Of a DNA stretch of 64,000 nucleotides, positions 54,318-62,704 are shown one piece after another. The notes beneath the pieces are model-generated. The model saw only the letters and a list, made by a program, of their open reading frames with translations, was not told the DNA's origin and did no database searches. This stretch comes from Terrabacter sp. Ter38. GTDB taxonomy: Bacteria; Actinomycetota; Actinomycetes; Actinomycetales; Dermatophilaceae. The first letter of the stretch is position 1. Each line of letters opens with the position of its first letter. The DNA lies in assembly GCF_024519435.1 (NCBI RefSeq), contig NZ_JALJRZ010000001.1, forward strand, positions 62,001-126,000. Direction: 5' to 3'. A program made the translations under genes and the position numbers.

Positions 54318-55592
54318 TCAGGCGCTCGTGGACTCGCCTCGTGGCTCCAGCACGGCGATGCACTCGACGTGGTGGGTCATCGGGAAGGCGTCCCAGGCCT
54401 CGAGCGAGACGAGGTCGTAGCCGTGCGTCCCGGCGGCCCTGACGTCGCGGGCCAGGGCTGCGGGGTCGCACGCGACGTAGACGATCCGTCGGGGTCCCAT
54501 CCGGGCCAGCAGTGCCATGACGTCCTTGCCGGCGCCCGTGCGTGGCGGGTCGAGCACGGCCAGGTCGGCCGTCACGTCCTGGCCGACGAGCGATCGCAGC
54601 TCGCGGTCGACGCGGTTGGCGCGCCACTCGACGTTCTCGAGGTGCTCGGTGTTGGCCGACCCGTTCTCGACGGCTCGGCGGTCGCCCTCGACGCCGAGGA
54701 CGAAACCGTCCGGCGCGACGAGCTCGCCGAGTCGCATCGTGAAGAGACCCGAGCCCGCGAAGAGGTCGAGGACGCGGTCCCCCACCTCCGCCCCGAGCAG
54801 GGCCGACACACGTGACAGGAAGGTCGTGGCCGCGCCCGGATGTACCTGCCAGAAGCCCCGAGCCGAGACGACGTACTCGCCCTCCCAGTCCCCGTCGCGG
54901 GCCAGCTCACCGACGAGGCCACCGCCGCCACCACTCCCACCCTCGGGCGCGGGCACCGGCACGAGCACCGGCTCCTCGGGGTGCACGGCGTCGATGACGT
55001 CGACCGACTCGAGGTCGGGCCACTCGGTGTCGAGCACGCCGGAGTCGATGACGGCCCGCGTGGCGATGAGGCAGTCCTCGACGGGCACGATCTCGCTCGA
55101 CCGATGCCCGCGCAGTCCGGCGCGCCCGGCTCCGTCGACGGCGAACTCGACCCGGCTGCGCCAGCGCAGTCCTTCCTCGTCGCCCGGCACCGGCCGGACG
55201 ACGACATCGACGTCGAGCCCGGCGACGCGGGCGAACTGCTCCCGCACGACGGCACCCTTGAGCGCCCGCTGTGTCTCCAGGGACGCGTGCTGGAAGTCGC
55301 AGCCACCACACAGGCCCGGGGCGGCATACGGGCAGGGCGCGGCCACACGGCCCGGCGCGGCCTCGAGCACCTCCACGGCGTCGGCGCGCACGAAGCTGTC
55401 ACCGACGCGGCCCTCCGTGACGCGGGCGACGACGCGCTCACCGGGCAGCGTGTGGCGCACGAAGACGACCTGACCCTCGTGGCGGGCCACGCAGTGGCCG
55501 CCGTGGGCGACGGGTCCGACCTCGACGCTCCACTCCCTCCCGACGAGGGACTCGCCGCCGGCGGCCCGCTCGCGGTTCTGGCGACCGCTCAC
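54318..55592 (-). CDS. TrmA/RlmD-type RNA (uracil-5-)methyltransferase
   Basis: A 424-aa RNA m5U methyltransferase. The TRAM domain is at the N-terminus, followed by a [4Fe-4S] cluster motif CPYAAPGLCGGCDF (Cys 87, 95, 98, plus VEDC later). SAM motif I is RVLDLFAGSGLFTMRL, DPPRTGAGK is motif IV, and YVACDPAALARD holds the catalytic Cys with Glu in HHVECIAVLEP. Probably modifies rRNA or tRNA; which one cannot be read from sequence. GTG 55592 overlaps the stop of the KimA-like gene (GTGA), so the two are co-translated. Confidence 0.92.
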   Translation of the reverse strand: MSGRQNRERAAGGESLVGREWSVEVGPVAHGGHCVARHEGQVVFVRHTLPGERVVARVTEGRVGDSFVRADAVEVLEAAPGRVAAPCPYAAPGLCGGCDFQHASLETQRALKGAVVREQFARVAGLDVDVVVRPVPGDEEGLRWRSRVEFAVDGAGRAGLRGHRSSEIVPVEDCLIATRAVIDSGVLDTEWPDLESVDVIDAVHPEEPVLVPVPAPEGGSGGGGGLVGELARDGDWEGEYVVSARGFWQVHPGAATTFLSRVSALLGAEVGDRVLDLFAGSGLFTMRLGELVAPDGFVLGVEGDRRAVENGSANTEHLENVEWRANRVDRELRSLVGQDVTADLAVLDPPRTGAGKDVMALLARMGPRRIVYVACDPAALARDVRAAGTHGYDLVSLEAWDAFPMTHHVECIAVLEPRGESTSA

Positions 55593-57598
55593 AGCGCTCC
55601 ACCGCGCACCGAGCCGCTGATGGGCGGCTCGTCGATCCAGTCGCGCTCGGCGCCCTCGGACGACTGGAGCTGCCACGGGACGCTGACGACCATGACACCG
55701 GGGGTGAAGAGCAGCCGGGCCTTGAGGCGCAACGCGCTCTGGTTGTGCAGCACCTGCTCCCACCACTTCCCGAGGACGTACTCCGGCAGGTAGACCGTGA
55801 CGATGTCACGGGGGTTGCCGCTGCGGATCGACCGGACGTAGTCGAGGATCGGCTTGGTGATCTGGCGGTAGGGCGAGGACAGCACCTTGAGCGGCACCGG
55901 GATCTCGCGCTTGTCCCACTCGTCGAGGAGCGCCTGCGTCTCGTCGGGGTCGACGTCGACCGTCACGGCCTCGAGGTACGACGGTCGGCTCGCCCGGGCG
56001 TACGCCAGCGCGCGCATCGTCGGCTTGTGCACCTTGGAGATGCAGACGATGGCGTGCACGTGGCTCGGCAGCATCGGCCGCTCGACGGCCCAGTCGATGG
56101 CCAGCTCGTCGCGCACCCGGTCGTAGTGCTTCTTGATCCCGAGCATGACGACGAAGAGGACGATCATCGCGAGGATCGCGTACTTCGCGCCCGCCTGGAA
56201 CTTCGTGATGAGCACGACGACGAGCACGGTCGCCGACATGGCGGCACCGACGGCGTTGATGACGCGCGAGCGCTGCATCCGGGCCCGTTCCTTGGGGTTG
56301 CGCTCGAGCCTGAGGTGGCGCGTCCAGTGCCGCACCATGCCGACCTGGGAGGTGGTGAACGAGACGAACACCCCGACGATGTAGAGCTGGATCAGCGCGG
56401 TGACCTCGGCCTTGAAGACGATCACGAGGACGATGGCTGCCCCGGCCAGGATGAGGATGCCGTTGCTGAACGCGAGGCGGTCGCCGCGCGTGTGCATCTG
56501 CCGCGGCAGGTAGCCGTCACGGGCGAGGATCGAGCCGAGCACCGGGAAGCCGTTGAACGCCGTGTTGGCGGCGAGGACGAGGATCAGGCCGGTGACGATC
56601 GAGACGAAGACGACGCCGATCGGGACGTTCGCGAAGACCGACTCGGCGAGCTGGCCGATGGCCGTGTGCTGCACGTAGGAGTCGCCGACCGGCTGCCCGT
56701 CGCGCAGCAGCTGGGCGCCTGGGTCGTCGGCGATCTTGACGCCGGTCCACTGGCTGAGCGCGATGATCGAGCCGAGCATGACGACCGACAGCGTGCCCAT
56801 GAGGAGCAGGGTCGTGGCGGCGTTGGTGCTCTTCGGCTTCTTGAAGGCCGGCACGCCGTTGCTGATGGCCTCGACGCCGGTGAGGGCCGCGCAGCCGGAC
56901 GAGAAGGCCCGGAGCAGCAGGAAGGCTGCGGCGAGCCCGGTGAGGCCCTGGCCCTCCTCGGGCTTGAGCGTCAGGCCCGCGCTCTCGGCCGGGGTGAGGG
57001 TCCCCGTGAAGTGCTGGATGAAGCCGTAGATGCCCATGCCGATGATGGCGAGCATGAAGGCGTAGACCGGCACGGCGAAGGCCTTGCCCGACTCGCGCAC
57101 CCCACGCAGGTTCATCGCCGTGAGGAAGGCGATGAGGGCCACCGCGACGATGACCTCGTGCCCGCGCACGAACCCGAGCACCGTGGCGGCGTTCTGCACA
57201 CCGGACGAGATCGACACGGCGACGGTCAGGACGTAGTCGACGAGGAGGGCGCTGGCGACGGTGAGTCCCGCCCGCGGTCCGAGGTTGACGGTCGCGACCT
57301 CGTAGTCGCCGCCGCCCGAGGGGTAGGCGTGGACGTTCTGCCGGTACGAGGCCACGACGACGACCATGACGAGGACCACCGCGATCGTGACCTGCCAGCT
57401 GTGCGTCGCGACGAAGGTGCCACCGGCGAGGCCCAGCATGAGCAGGATCTCGTCGGGCGCGTAGGCCACCGAGGAGAGCGCGTCGCTCGCGAAGATCGGC
57501 AGCGCGAGCCGCTTGGGCAGGAGGGTCTCCCCGAGCTTGTCGCTGCGCATCGCGCGACCGAGGAGGAGGCGCTTGAACAGCGAACCGGTACCGGGCAC
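55589..57598 (-). CDS. kimA: KimA-like APC-family potassium importer
   Basis: A 669-aa permease of the amino acid-polyamine-cation superfamily with about 12 membrane helices and a C-terminal cytoplasmic domain of about 170 residues. It matches Bacillus KimA (YdaO) throughout: SDALSSVAYAPDEIL, YPSGGGDYEVATVNLG, LLVDYVLTVAVSISSG, RAFSSGCAALTGVEAISNG, RGDRLAFSNGILIL, and HNQSALRLKARLLF near the end. KimA is a high-affinity K+ importer. GTG 57598 starts the family N-terminus; the longer frame to 58051 lies inside the divergent trkA gene. Two TrkA-type regulators are divergently encoded next door, supporting a potassium role. Confidence 0.85.
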   Translation of the reverse strand: MPGTGSLFKRLLLGRAMRSDKLGETLLPKRLALPIFASDALSSVAYAPDEILLMLGLAGGTFVATHSWQVTIAVVLVMVVVVASYRQNVHAYPSGGGDYEVATVNLGPRAGLTVASALLVDYVLTVAVSISSGVQNAATVLGFVRGHEVIVAVALIAFLTAMNLRGVRESGKAFAVPVYAFMLAIIGMGIYGFIQHFTGTLTPAESAGLTLKPEEGQGLTGLAAAFLLLRAFSSGCAALTGVEAISNGVPAFKKPKSTNAATTLLLMGTLSVVMLGSIIALSQWTGVKIADDPGAQLLRDGQPVGDSYVQHTAIGQLAESVFANVPIGVVFVSIVTGLILVLAANTAFNGFPVLGSILARDGYLPRQMHTRGDRLAFSNGILILAGAAIVLVIVFKAEVTALIQLYIVGVFVSFTTSQVGMVRHWTRHLRLERNPKERARMQRSRVINAVGAAMSATVLVVVLITKFQAGAKYAILAMIVLFVVMLGIKKHYDRVRDELAIDWAVERPMLPSHVHAIVCISKVHKPTMRALAYARASRPSYLEAVTVDVDPDETQALLDEWDKREIPVPLKVLSSPYRQITKPILDYVRSIRSGNPRDIVTVYLPEYVLGKWWEQVLHNQSALRLKARLLFTPGVMVVSVPWQLQSSEGAERDWIDEPPISGSVRGGAL

Positions 57599-57755
57599 GA
57601 CGCAACTGTATGACGGATCGTCCCCCCGCACTGACCCACTCCGGACGTCGCCGACACGGCCCCGAGAACGTATGCCGTCCCGGCCGTTTCGCTCCCCCGT
57701 CCGGCCCGCGCGGCCGGCAGGGTGAGCGACGGCGTCACGGTGTAGCGTCGCGTCC

Positions 57756-58418
57756 GTGCACTTCGTCATCATGGGATGCGGCCGCGTCGGGTCGACCCTC
57801 GCCCGCACCCTGGGCCGCAACGGCCACGACGTCGCCATCATCGACGCGGACGCCTCCGCGTTCCGCCGGCTGGGCACCTCCTTCGAGGGCCAGACCGTCA
57901 CGGGCATCGGTTTCGACCGTGACACCCTCGTCGCCGCCGGCATCCGTGACGCGTATGCCTTCGCGGCCGTGAGCAGCGGCGACAACTCCAACATCCTCGC
58001 CGCCCGTGTGGCCCGCGAGACGTTCGGGGTCGAGCACGTCGCGGCCCGCATCTACGACCCCCAGCGCGCCATGGTCTACCAGCGCCTCGGCATCCCGACC
58101 GTCGCGACGGTGCGCTGGACGGCCGACCAGATGATCCAGCGGCTGCTGCCGCAGGGCGCCGTGCCCGAGCTGACCGACCCGAGCGGCAAGATCGTCATCG
58201 CCGAGGTCCCCCTCGCAGAGGGCTGGGTCGGCCGACACCTCACCGACCTCGAGGAGCAGACCGGCGCCCGCGTCGCCTACGTCACCCGGCTCGGCGAGGG
58301 CACGCTCCCCCGGCCCGACATGGTCGTCCAGCAGGGCGACCTCGTGCACCTCACCGTCCCGCGCGACGACCTCGCTCGCGTCGAGCGACTCTGCGACCAG
58401 GCCCCGGCCGCCCACTGA
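57756..58418 (+). CDS. TrkA-type K+ transport regulator (N+C domains), copy 1
   Basis: A 220-aa Trk/Ktr regulatory protein. RCK_N with NAD(H) motif FVIMGCGRVGSTLARTLG and Asp in VAIIDADASAFRRLG, then RCK_C (residues 140-215, with VVQQGDLVHLTVPRDDLA). GTG start, TAGCGT 7 nt upstream, leaderless. It lies head to head with the KimA-like importer and 23 bp before copy 2. In Mycobacterium the pair is CeoB/CeoC. Confidence 0.92.
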   Translation: MHFVIMGCGRVGSTLARTLGRNGHDVAIIDADASAFRRLGTSFEGQTVTGIGFDRDTLVAAGIRDAYAFAAVSSGDNSNILAARVARETFGVEHVAARIYDPQRAMVYQRLGIPTVATVRWTADQMIQRLLPQGAVPELTDPSGKIVIAEVPLAEGWVGRHLTDLEEQTGARVAYVTRLGEGTLPRPDMVVQQGDLVHLTVPRDDLARVERLCDQAPAAH

Positions 58419-58441
58419 CCGGCACAGGAGAAAACAACCCC

Positions 58442-59128
58442 ATGCGCGTCGTCATCGCCGGAGCCGGGAGCGTCGGCCGCTCCATCGCCCGTGAGCTGCT
58501 CGGCAACGGGCACCAGGTGCTGCTCATCGACAAGGACGCCGACGACGTCCAGGCCTCGCGCGTGCCCGAGGCCTCCTGGCTGCTCGCCGACGCGTGCGAG
58601 CTCGCCGCCCTCGAGGAGGCCCGGCTCGAGGAGTCCGACGTCTGCGTCGCCGCCACCGGCGACGACAAGGCCAACCTCGTGCTCTCGCTCCTCGCCAAGA
58701 CCGAGTTCGGCGTCCCGCGCACCGTTGCGCGCGTCAACAACCCCAAGAACGAGTGGATGTTCGACGAGTCGTGGGGCGTCGACGTCGCGGTCTCGACCCC
58801 ACGCCTGATGACGGCGCTCATCGAGGAGGCGGTCAGCATCGGCGACCTCGTGCGCATCTTCGAGTTCCAGCAGGGGCGGGCCTCGATGGTCGAGATCACC
58901 CTTCCCGAGGGCAGCCCCTTCGCGGGGCGCCGCGTCGGTGACGTCGACTGGCCGACCGACACCGTGCTCGTCGCCATCATCCGCGAGGAGCGTCCGCTCG
59001 CTCCGACGCCCGACGACGCGATCGAGGCCGGCGACGAGCTGCTCTTCATCACGACGACGGAGCAGGAGGACCGGCTCCAGGACCTCGTCGCGCCGGGTGA
59101 CCGCCACCACACGACCCTCGAGGACTGA
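58442..59128 (+). CDS. TrkA-type K+ transport regulator, copy 2
   Basis: A 228-aa partner of the preceding protein. RCK_N has VVIAGAGSVGRSIARELLG with VLLIDKDADDVQ, followed by EEARLEESDVCVAATGDD. RCK_C is at the C-terminus (FAGRRVGDVDWPTDTVLVAI). AGGAGAA lies 8 nt before the ATG. Ends 24 bp from the convergent DUF3159 gene. Confidence 0.92.
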   Translation: MRVVIAGAGSVGRSIARELLGNGHQVLLIDKDADDVQASRVPEASWLLADACELAALEEARLEESDVCVAATGDDKANLVLSLLAKTEFGVPRTVARVNNPKNEWMFDESWGVDVAVSTPRLMTALIEEAVSIGDLVRIFEFQQGRASMVEITLPEGSPFAGRRVGDVDWPTDTVLVAIIREERPLAPTPDDAIEAGDELLFITTTEQEDRLQDLVAPGDRHHTTLED

Positions 59129-59151
59129 CCCCGGGTCGCCGAGGCGTGGCG

Positions 59152-59889
59152 TCAGGCGAGCCGCGCGGGGTCGATCGGGGTGCGCCCACGGAGCAGGATG
59201 GCGCCCATCGCCGTGATGGCGAGCAGGTAGGCAGGCCAGCCGAGGACCACCTTGGCCACCCCCAGCGCGGCCACCTGCTCGGCGAGGTAGAGCGGCACCA
59301 TGATCGAGAGCCGCACGACGTTGAGCGCGATGAGCACCCAGGCGAGCCGTGCCGCGACGGTGACGATGCCGGAGTGGCGACGCCACCACGTCGGGTCCTC
59401 GGCGAACGCCTCGGGCTCGGCGACGCCGACGACGAAGCCGAAGAGCGGCCACCGCGTCAGGTTCGTCACGAGCAGCAGGACGAGCAGACCGGCGTTCTGG
59501 AGCATGCCCGGCAGGAAGGCGTCCTCCGCGCGACCCGACCGCAGCGCGAAGAAGGCCGAGATCCCGACGCCGGCGGCGGCATACGCGATGAAGCGGGGGT
59601 CCTGCCGCTGGACGAGACGGACGAGCAGGAGGAGGCCCACGAGGACACCGGCGACCACGAGCGAGGTGCGGAGGTTCTCGGTGCGCGCCCACACGAGGGC
59701 GAACGCCAGGGTCGGGACGGCCGACTCGACGGCGCCGCGCCAACCGCCGATGGCATCGGACAGCTTGTCGCGGAGCAGCTCCTCGACCGTGTCGTAGCGG
59801 CGCAGGTCGGCCTCCGACCGGACGACCCCGTCGCCCTCCTTCGTGCGTTCCCCGCCCGGGCCCACGGCCCTGCCGTCGGCGTCAGCCAT
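59152..59889 (-). CDS. DUF3159 membrane protein
   Basis: A 245-aa actinobacterial integral membrane protein with about six helices (LVVAGVLVGLLLLVRLVQR; FIAYAAAGVGISAFFAL; LNVVRLSIMVPLYLAEQ). A family block is LSDAIGGWRGAVESAVPTLA near residue 45. It overlaps the OB-fold gene by 8 bp and belongs to the conserved DUF3159/OB/DUF3710/dut/DUF4193 cluster. Function unknown. Confidence 0.88.
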   Translation of the reverse strand: MADADGRAVGPGGERTKEGDGVVRSEADLRRYDTVEELLRDKLSDAIGGWRGAVESAVPTLAFALVWARTENLRTSLVVAGVLVGLLLLVRLVQRQDPRFIAYAAAGVGISAFFALRSGRAEDAFLPGMLQNAGLLVLLLVTNLTRWPLFGFVVGVAEPEAFAEDPTWWRRHSGIVTVAARLAWVLIALNVVRLSIMVPLYLAEQVAALGVAKVVLGWPAYLLAITAMGAILLRGRTPIDPARLA

Positions 59890-60310
59890 GCGCCTGCCCC
59901 GCCCGGCCGATGAGCTCGTACGCCGGGTTGAACATCGTCTTGACCTTCCGACGGGTGGTGATGCGGCCCGTGGCCTGGATCTTGACGCCGGGGATGATGC
60001 CGGCGATGCGTCGCCGGCCGAGCCACACGAGGTGCAGAGACTCGGTGCCGTCCCAGACCTCGACGTCGAGGGCGGGGGTCTCCTCGCGCGGGCGCAGCGT
60101 CACGGAACGCACCTCGCCGCAGACGGTGACGGTGATGCGCTGGGGCGCGTCGCCGATGTGCACGACGCCGTCGAGGTCCGAGGACTCACGGCGCAGCTCG
60201 GCCGCCTCGATCTCGTGCGACGAGCGCGTGAGGCGGTCGGTGAGCCGGCGCAGGGCGCCGGGCTGGCCCGTGGTCACGGGTGCGTCCGGCTGGGACGCGG
60301 TTCGAGACAC
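59882..60310 (-). CDS. OB-fold nucleic-acid-binding protein
   Basis: A 142-aa protein with an OB-fold (ITVTVCGEVRSVTLRPREET; DVEVWDGTESLHLVWLGRRR; PGVKIQATGRITTRRKVKTM). This order is typical of the actinobacterial stand-alone OB-fold found next to DUF3159 and DUF3710. GTG start, 11 bp after the DUF3710 stop. Confidence 0.88.
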   Translation of the reverse strand: MSRTASQPDAPVTTGQPGALRRLTDRLTRSSHEIEAAELRRESSDLDGVVHIGDAPQRITVTVCGEVRSVTLRPREETPALDVEVWDGTESLHLVWLGRRRIAGIIPGVKIQATGRITTRRKVKTMFNPAYELIGRAGQAHG

Positions 60311-60320
60311 GGGCGGGCCA

Positions 60321-61079
60321 TCAACGGACCTCGGTGATCTCGGGTCCGCGCTCGAACGGGCTGAGGTCGGGGCCGCCCTCGGCTGCGCCCTCCTCGGCCT
60401 GGACGGCGCCGTCTGCGTCGGGCAGGCGCAGCGGGAGCAGCTCGCGAGGAGGCATGGCCTCGTCGCCGCGGTCGATGACCGTCGTCCGGATGACGTCGTG
60501 CACCGCCTCGGCCGCGGCCGGCTCGATCGCGGCGCGGCCGGACACGACGGCGCGGAGGAACCAGCGGGGGCCGTCGACGCCGACGAAGCGGGCCGGCATG
60601 AAGACGGTGCGGCCGTCCGGTCCGGCCTGCGGCATCCGGGTCAGGAGCTCCTCGCCGAACTCGCCGGTGAGCACCTCGGCGGTGCCGCCGGCATCGACGA
60701 TGCTCGCGGCGATCTCGTTGCGGATGTCGATCCAGACGCCCTCGGTGCGCGGGGCCGCGAAGGCCTGCAGCTGCACCGCCGACTCACCGATGACGGCGGT
60801 CACGCCCGTGATCTGCTGCTCCTGCTCGTTGACCTCGAGGCGCAGCTCCATACCCTGCTGTCCACGCAGCCAGATGGCGCCGAGGTTGAGGTAGTCGGAG
60901 TCGTCCTCGACCTCGCTGCGGTCGAGCGGGCGGGACGTTGCCGGAGCGGTCGTGTCACCGTCTGCCTCGCCGTCGAACGCGCCGTCCTCGGCGAGCTCGT
61001 CCTGCTCGAGGTCGTCGTCACGGTCCACCGCATCGGTGTCCGGGCGGTCCTTCGACTTGCCCCGGCTGAAGAGTCCCAC
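60321..61079 (-). CDS. DUF3710 family protein
   Basis: A 252-aa conserved actinobacterial protein. An acidic N-terminus (DAVDRDDDLEQDELAEDGAF) is followed by the DUF3710 core: YLNLGAIWLRGQQGMELRLE, VQLQAFAAPRTEGVWIDIRN and FMPARFVGVDGPRWFLRAVV. GTG 61079 begins VGLFSRGKSK, the family N-terminus, with AAAGGA about 10 nt upstream; the frame is open to 61178. Function unknown; always near dut in Actinobacteria. Confidence 0.88.
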   Translation of the reverse strand: MGLFSRGKSKDRPDTDAVDRDDDLEQDELAEDGAFDGEADGDTTAPATSRPLDRSEVEDDSDYLNLGAIWLRGQQGMELRLEVNEQEQQITGVTAVIGESAVQLQAFAAPRTEGVWIDIRNEIAASIVDAGGTAEVLTGEFGEELLTRMPQAGPDGRTVFMPARFVGVDGPRWFLRAVVSGRAAIEPAAAEAVHDVIRTTVIDRGDEAMPPRELLPLRLPDADGAVQAEEGAAEGGPDLSPFERGPEITEVR

Positions 61080-61174
61080 GTCATTCCGTCCTTTGAGTCC
61101 TGCTGCACGGTGGGCACGATGCCCGGCCGCGGTCGTCGGCGCTGACGCAGCGCCCGGCGAACCGTATCCGATGA

Positions 61175-61672
61175 TCACGCCCCGGTGGGCGTCTCCCCCG
61201 GTGTCGGCGAGGCGACGCCGCCGGTGGCGAACCCACCGGTGGATCCGTGTCCAGTGTCCCCCCGACTGGTCTCGTCGAGCGAATCCACCTCGACGAAGTG
61301 CACGCGCTCGACCCGCTGGACGATCAGCTGGGCGATGCGGTCGCCGCGCCGGACCGTGAACGGCTCGCGCGGGTCGAGGTTGACGAGGTTGACGAGGATC
61401 TCGCCCCGGTACCCCTCGTCGACCGTCCCGGGGGCGTTGACGATGGAGATGCCGTGGCGTGCCGCGAGGCCGGAGCGCGGGTGCACGAAGCCCGCGTGGC
61501 CGGCGGGAAGCGCCAGCGCCACCCCGGTCGGGACGAGGACGCGCTCCCCCGGCTGGATCGTCACGTCGACACGGGAGCAGAGGTCGGCGCCGGCGTCACC
61601 GGGGTGCGCGTAGCCGGGCAGGGCCAGGTCGGGGTCGAGCCTCCGGACCGGGACAGCACAAGGGTCGGTCAC
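61175..61672 (-). CDS. dut: dUTP diphosphatase
   Basis: A 165-aa trimeric dUTPase that hydrolyses dUTP to dUMP. The motifs appear in order: [13 protein letters not shown] (1), [15 protein letters not shown] (2/3), [18 protein letters not shown] (3, with the catalytic Asp) and [13 protein letters not shown] (4). The Gly-rich C-terminal arm is [12 protein letters not shown] 61672 has TAGGGT 8 nt upstream. The frame extends to 61804 without conserved sequence. Confidence 0.95.
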   Translation of the reverse strand: MTDPCAVPVRRLDPDLALPGYAHPGDAGADLCSRVDVTIQPGERVLVPTGVALALPAGHAGFVHPRSGLAARHGISIVNAPGTVDEGYRGEILVNLVNLDPREPFTVRRGDRIAQLIVQRVERVHFVEVDSLDETSRGDTGHGSTGGFATGGVASPTPGETPTGA

Positions 61673-61725
61673 GAGGACCGACCCTACTTGCTCCTGACCG
61701 TGCTGCTGCCCGGTGTGGAATGCGC

Positions 61726-62025
61726 TCAGGCGGCGCACTCCGTGCAGATCATCATGCCGTTGCTCTCCTTGGCGAGCTGGCTGCGGTGGTGGACGAGGAA
61801 ACAACGCCCACAGGTGAACTCGTCGGCCTGCTTGGGCAGGACGCGCACCGACAGCTCCTCACCGGAGAGGTCGGCACCCGGAAGCTCGAAGCCCTCGGCC
61901 TGCTCGGTCTCGTCGACGTCCACGCTGGACGACGTCTTGTCGACCCGACGGGACTTCAGCTCCTCGATGGAGTCTTCGCTCAGATCGTCGTCAGTCTTGC
62001 GTGGCGCGTCGTAATCGGTTGCCAT
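61726..62025 (-). CDS. DUF4193 zinc-ribbon protein
   Basis: A 99-aa actinobacterial DUF4193 protein. [19 protein letters not shown] opens an acidic N-terminal half, [18 protein letters not shown] follows, and the C-terminal zinc ribbon has [12 protein letters not shown] and MMICTECAA. In related genomes it is strongly expressed and sits beside dut. Function unknown. Confidence 0.92.
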   Translation of the reverse strand: MATDYDAPRKTDDDLSEDSIEELKSRRVDKTSSSVDVDETEQAEGFELPGADLSGEELSVRVLPKQADEFTCGRCFLVHHRSQLAKESNGMMICTECAA

Positions 62026-62372
62026 CTCGTTGTCTCACTTCTACTCGTCTGCGCCTTGCGGTCTGTGACGCGGAGAACGCTCGTGGGCCCGTGCTTGTTC
62101 CCGAGAACCCGCGCGGTCAACGACGTTGTCAACAGCGACGAAACATGTCCGCGTGCGCGTATGGTGCCCGATCCCCACTGCGTTGTCACGTTGTCCGAGC
62201 CAAGGCCTGAGACGCGGGCCCGCCTGCACCACTCACGCCTGCCCTTTTCGGACGAACAGTTCACCTGGGCTTTGCCATTCGTCGACCATCGCGGGTGCAC
62301 ATTGGTGGTCCTACGGCGCGGTAGGGTCTCCGGACTCGACCGATCGACAACCCAGGCCCGGAGGTGGCACCC
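62026..62372. other. Divergent intergenic region between DUF4193 and a small protein gene
   Basis: About 350 bp with unusual GC-poor patches. On the minus strand TTGACA (62132-62127) is a good -35 for DUF4193, but no convincing -10 lies 17 bp away. GTTGAC occurs twice in direct orientation (minus, 62116-62133 area). On the plus strand TAGGGT (62322-62327) could be a -10 for the small gene. No gene or RNA supported. Confidence 0.4.
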
Positions 62373-62558
62373 ATGACCGAGTTCGTCGACCAGATCAGGC
62401 AACGTGTCCACGACGCGCTGGGCGACCTCGCCGACGCGCGACAGGCGGGTGACGACTACCGCGTGCAGGTGTACACCGGCGAACTGGAGTCGTTCGCCCG
62501 TCTCGCCACGGAGAACGGCATCCGCGTCCCCGGGCTCGAGCCGTTCCAGGCTGCCTGA
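62373..62558 (+). CDS. Small conserved hypothetical protein, 61 aa
   Basis: A 61-aa soluble protein, TEFVDQIRQRVHDALGDLAD, then YRVQVYTGELESFARLATEN, ending GIRVPGLEPFQAA. GGAGG lies 7 nt before the ATG. Charged and amphipathic, two predicted helices; similar short proteins occur near DUF4193 in other Actinobacteria. Function unknown. Followed by a strong terminator. Confidence 0.75.
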   Translation: MTEFVDQIRQRVHDALGDLADARQAGDDYRVQVYTGELESFARLATENGIRVPGLEPFQAA

Positions 62559-62621
62559 ACGGCGTCCCAGCGACACACCACGACACGAGCGGGCGTATGC
62601 CGTCCGCCGCCCAGGACGACA

Positions 62622-62654
62622 GACGCCCCTCCCGGCACGGCCGGGTGGGGCGTC
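62622..62654. terminator. Hairpin terminator between the small gene and the inositol monophosphatase
   Basis: A 15-bp stem with one T/T mismatch, GACGCCCCTCCCGGC / GCCGGGTGGGGCGTC, and a 3-nt loop, 64 bp past the small gene. It lies between convergent genes. Confidence 0.7.
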
Positions 62655-62675
62655 GTCGTGCGTGCTCGCGCGCAC

Positions 62676-62703
62676 GTGCGGTGCGGTGCGGTGCGGTGCG
62701 GTG
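62676..62703. repeat. GTGCG tandem microsatellite
   Basis: Five full copies of GTGCG plus GTG, end to end, in the intergenic gap just before the stop codon of the inositol monophosphatase. Could vary in copy number by slippage. Confidence 0.9.
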
Positions 62704-62704
62704 A

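Noticed and set aside
57599-58051. Extended N-terminus of the KimA-like protein
   Set aside because: It would run through the divergent trkA gene; the KimA match begins at GTG 57598.
62001-62210. Plus-strand 69-codon open frame opposite the DUF4193 start
   Set aside because: Overlaps the DUF4193 gene and its promoter; no conserved features.
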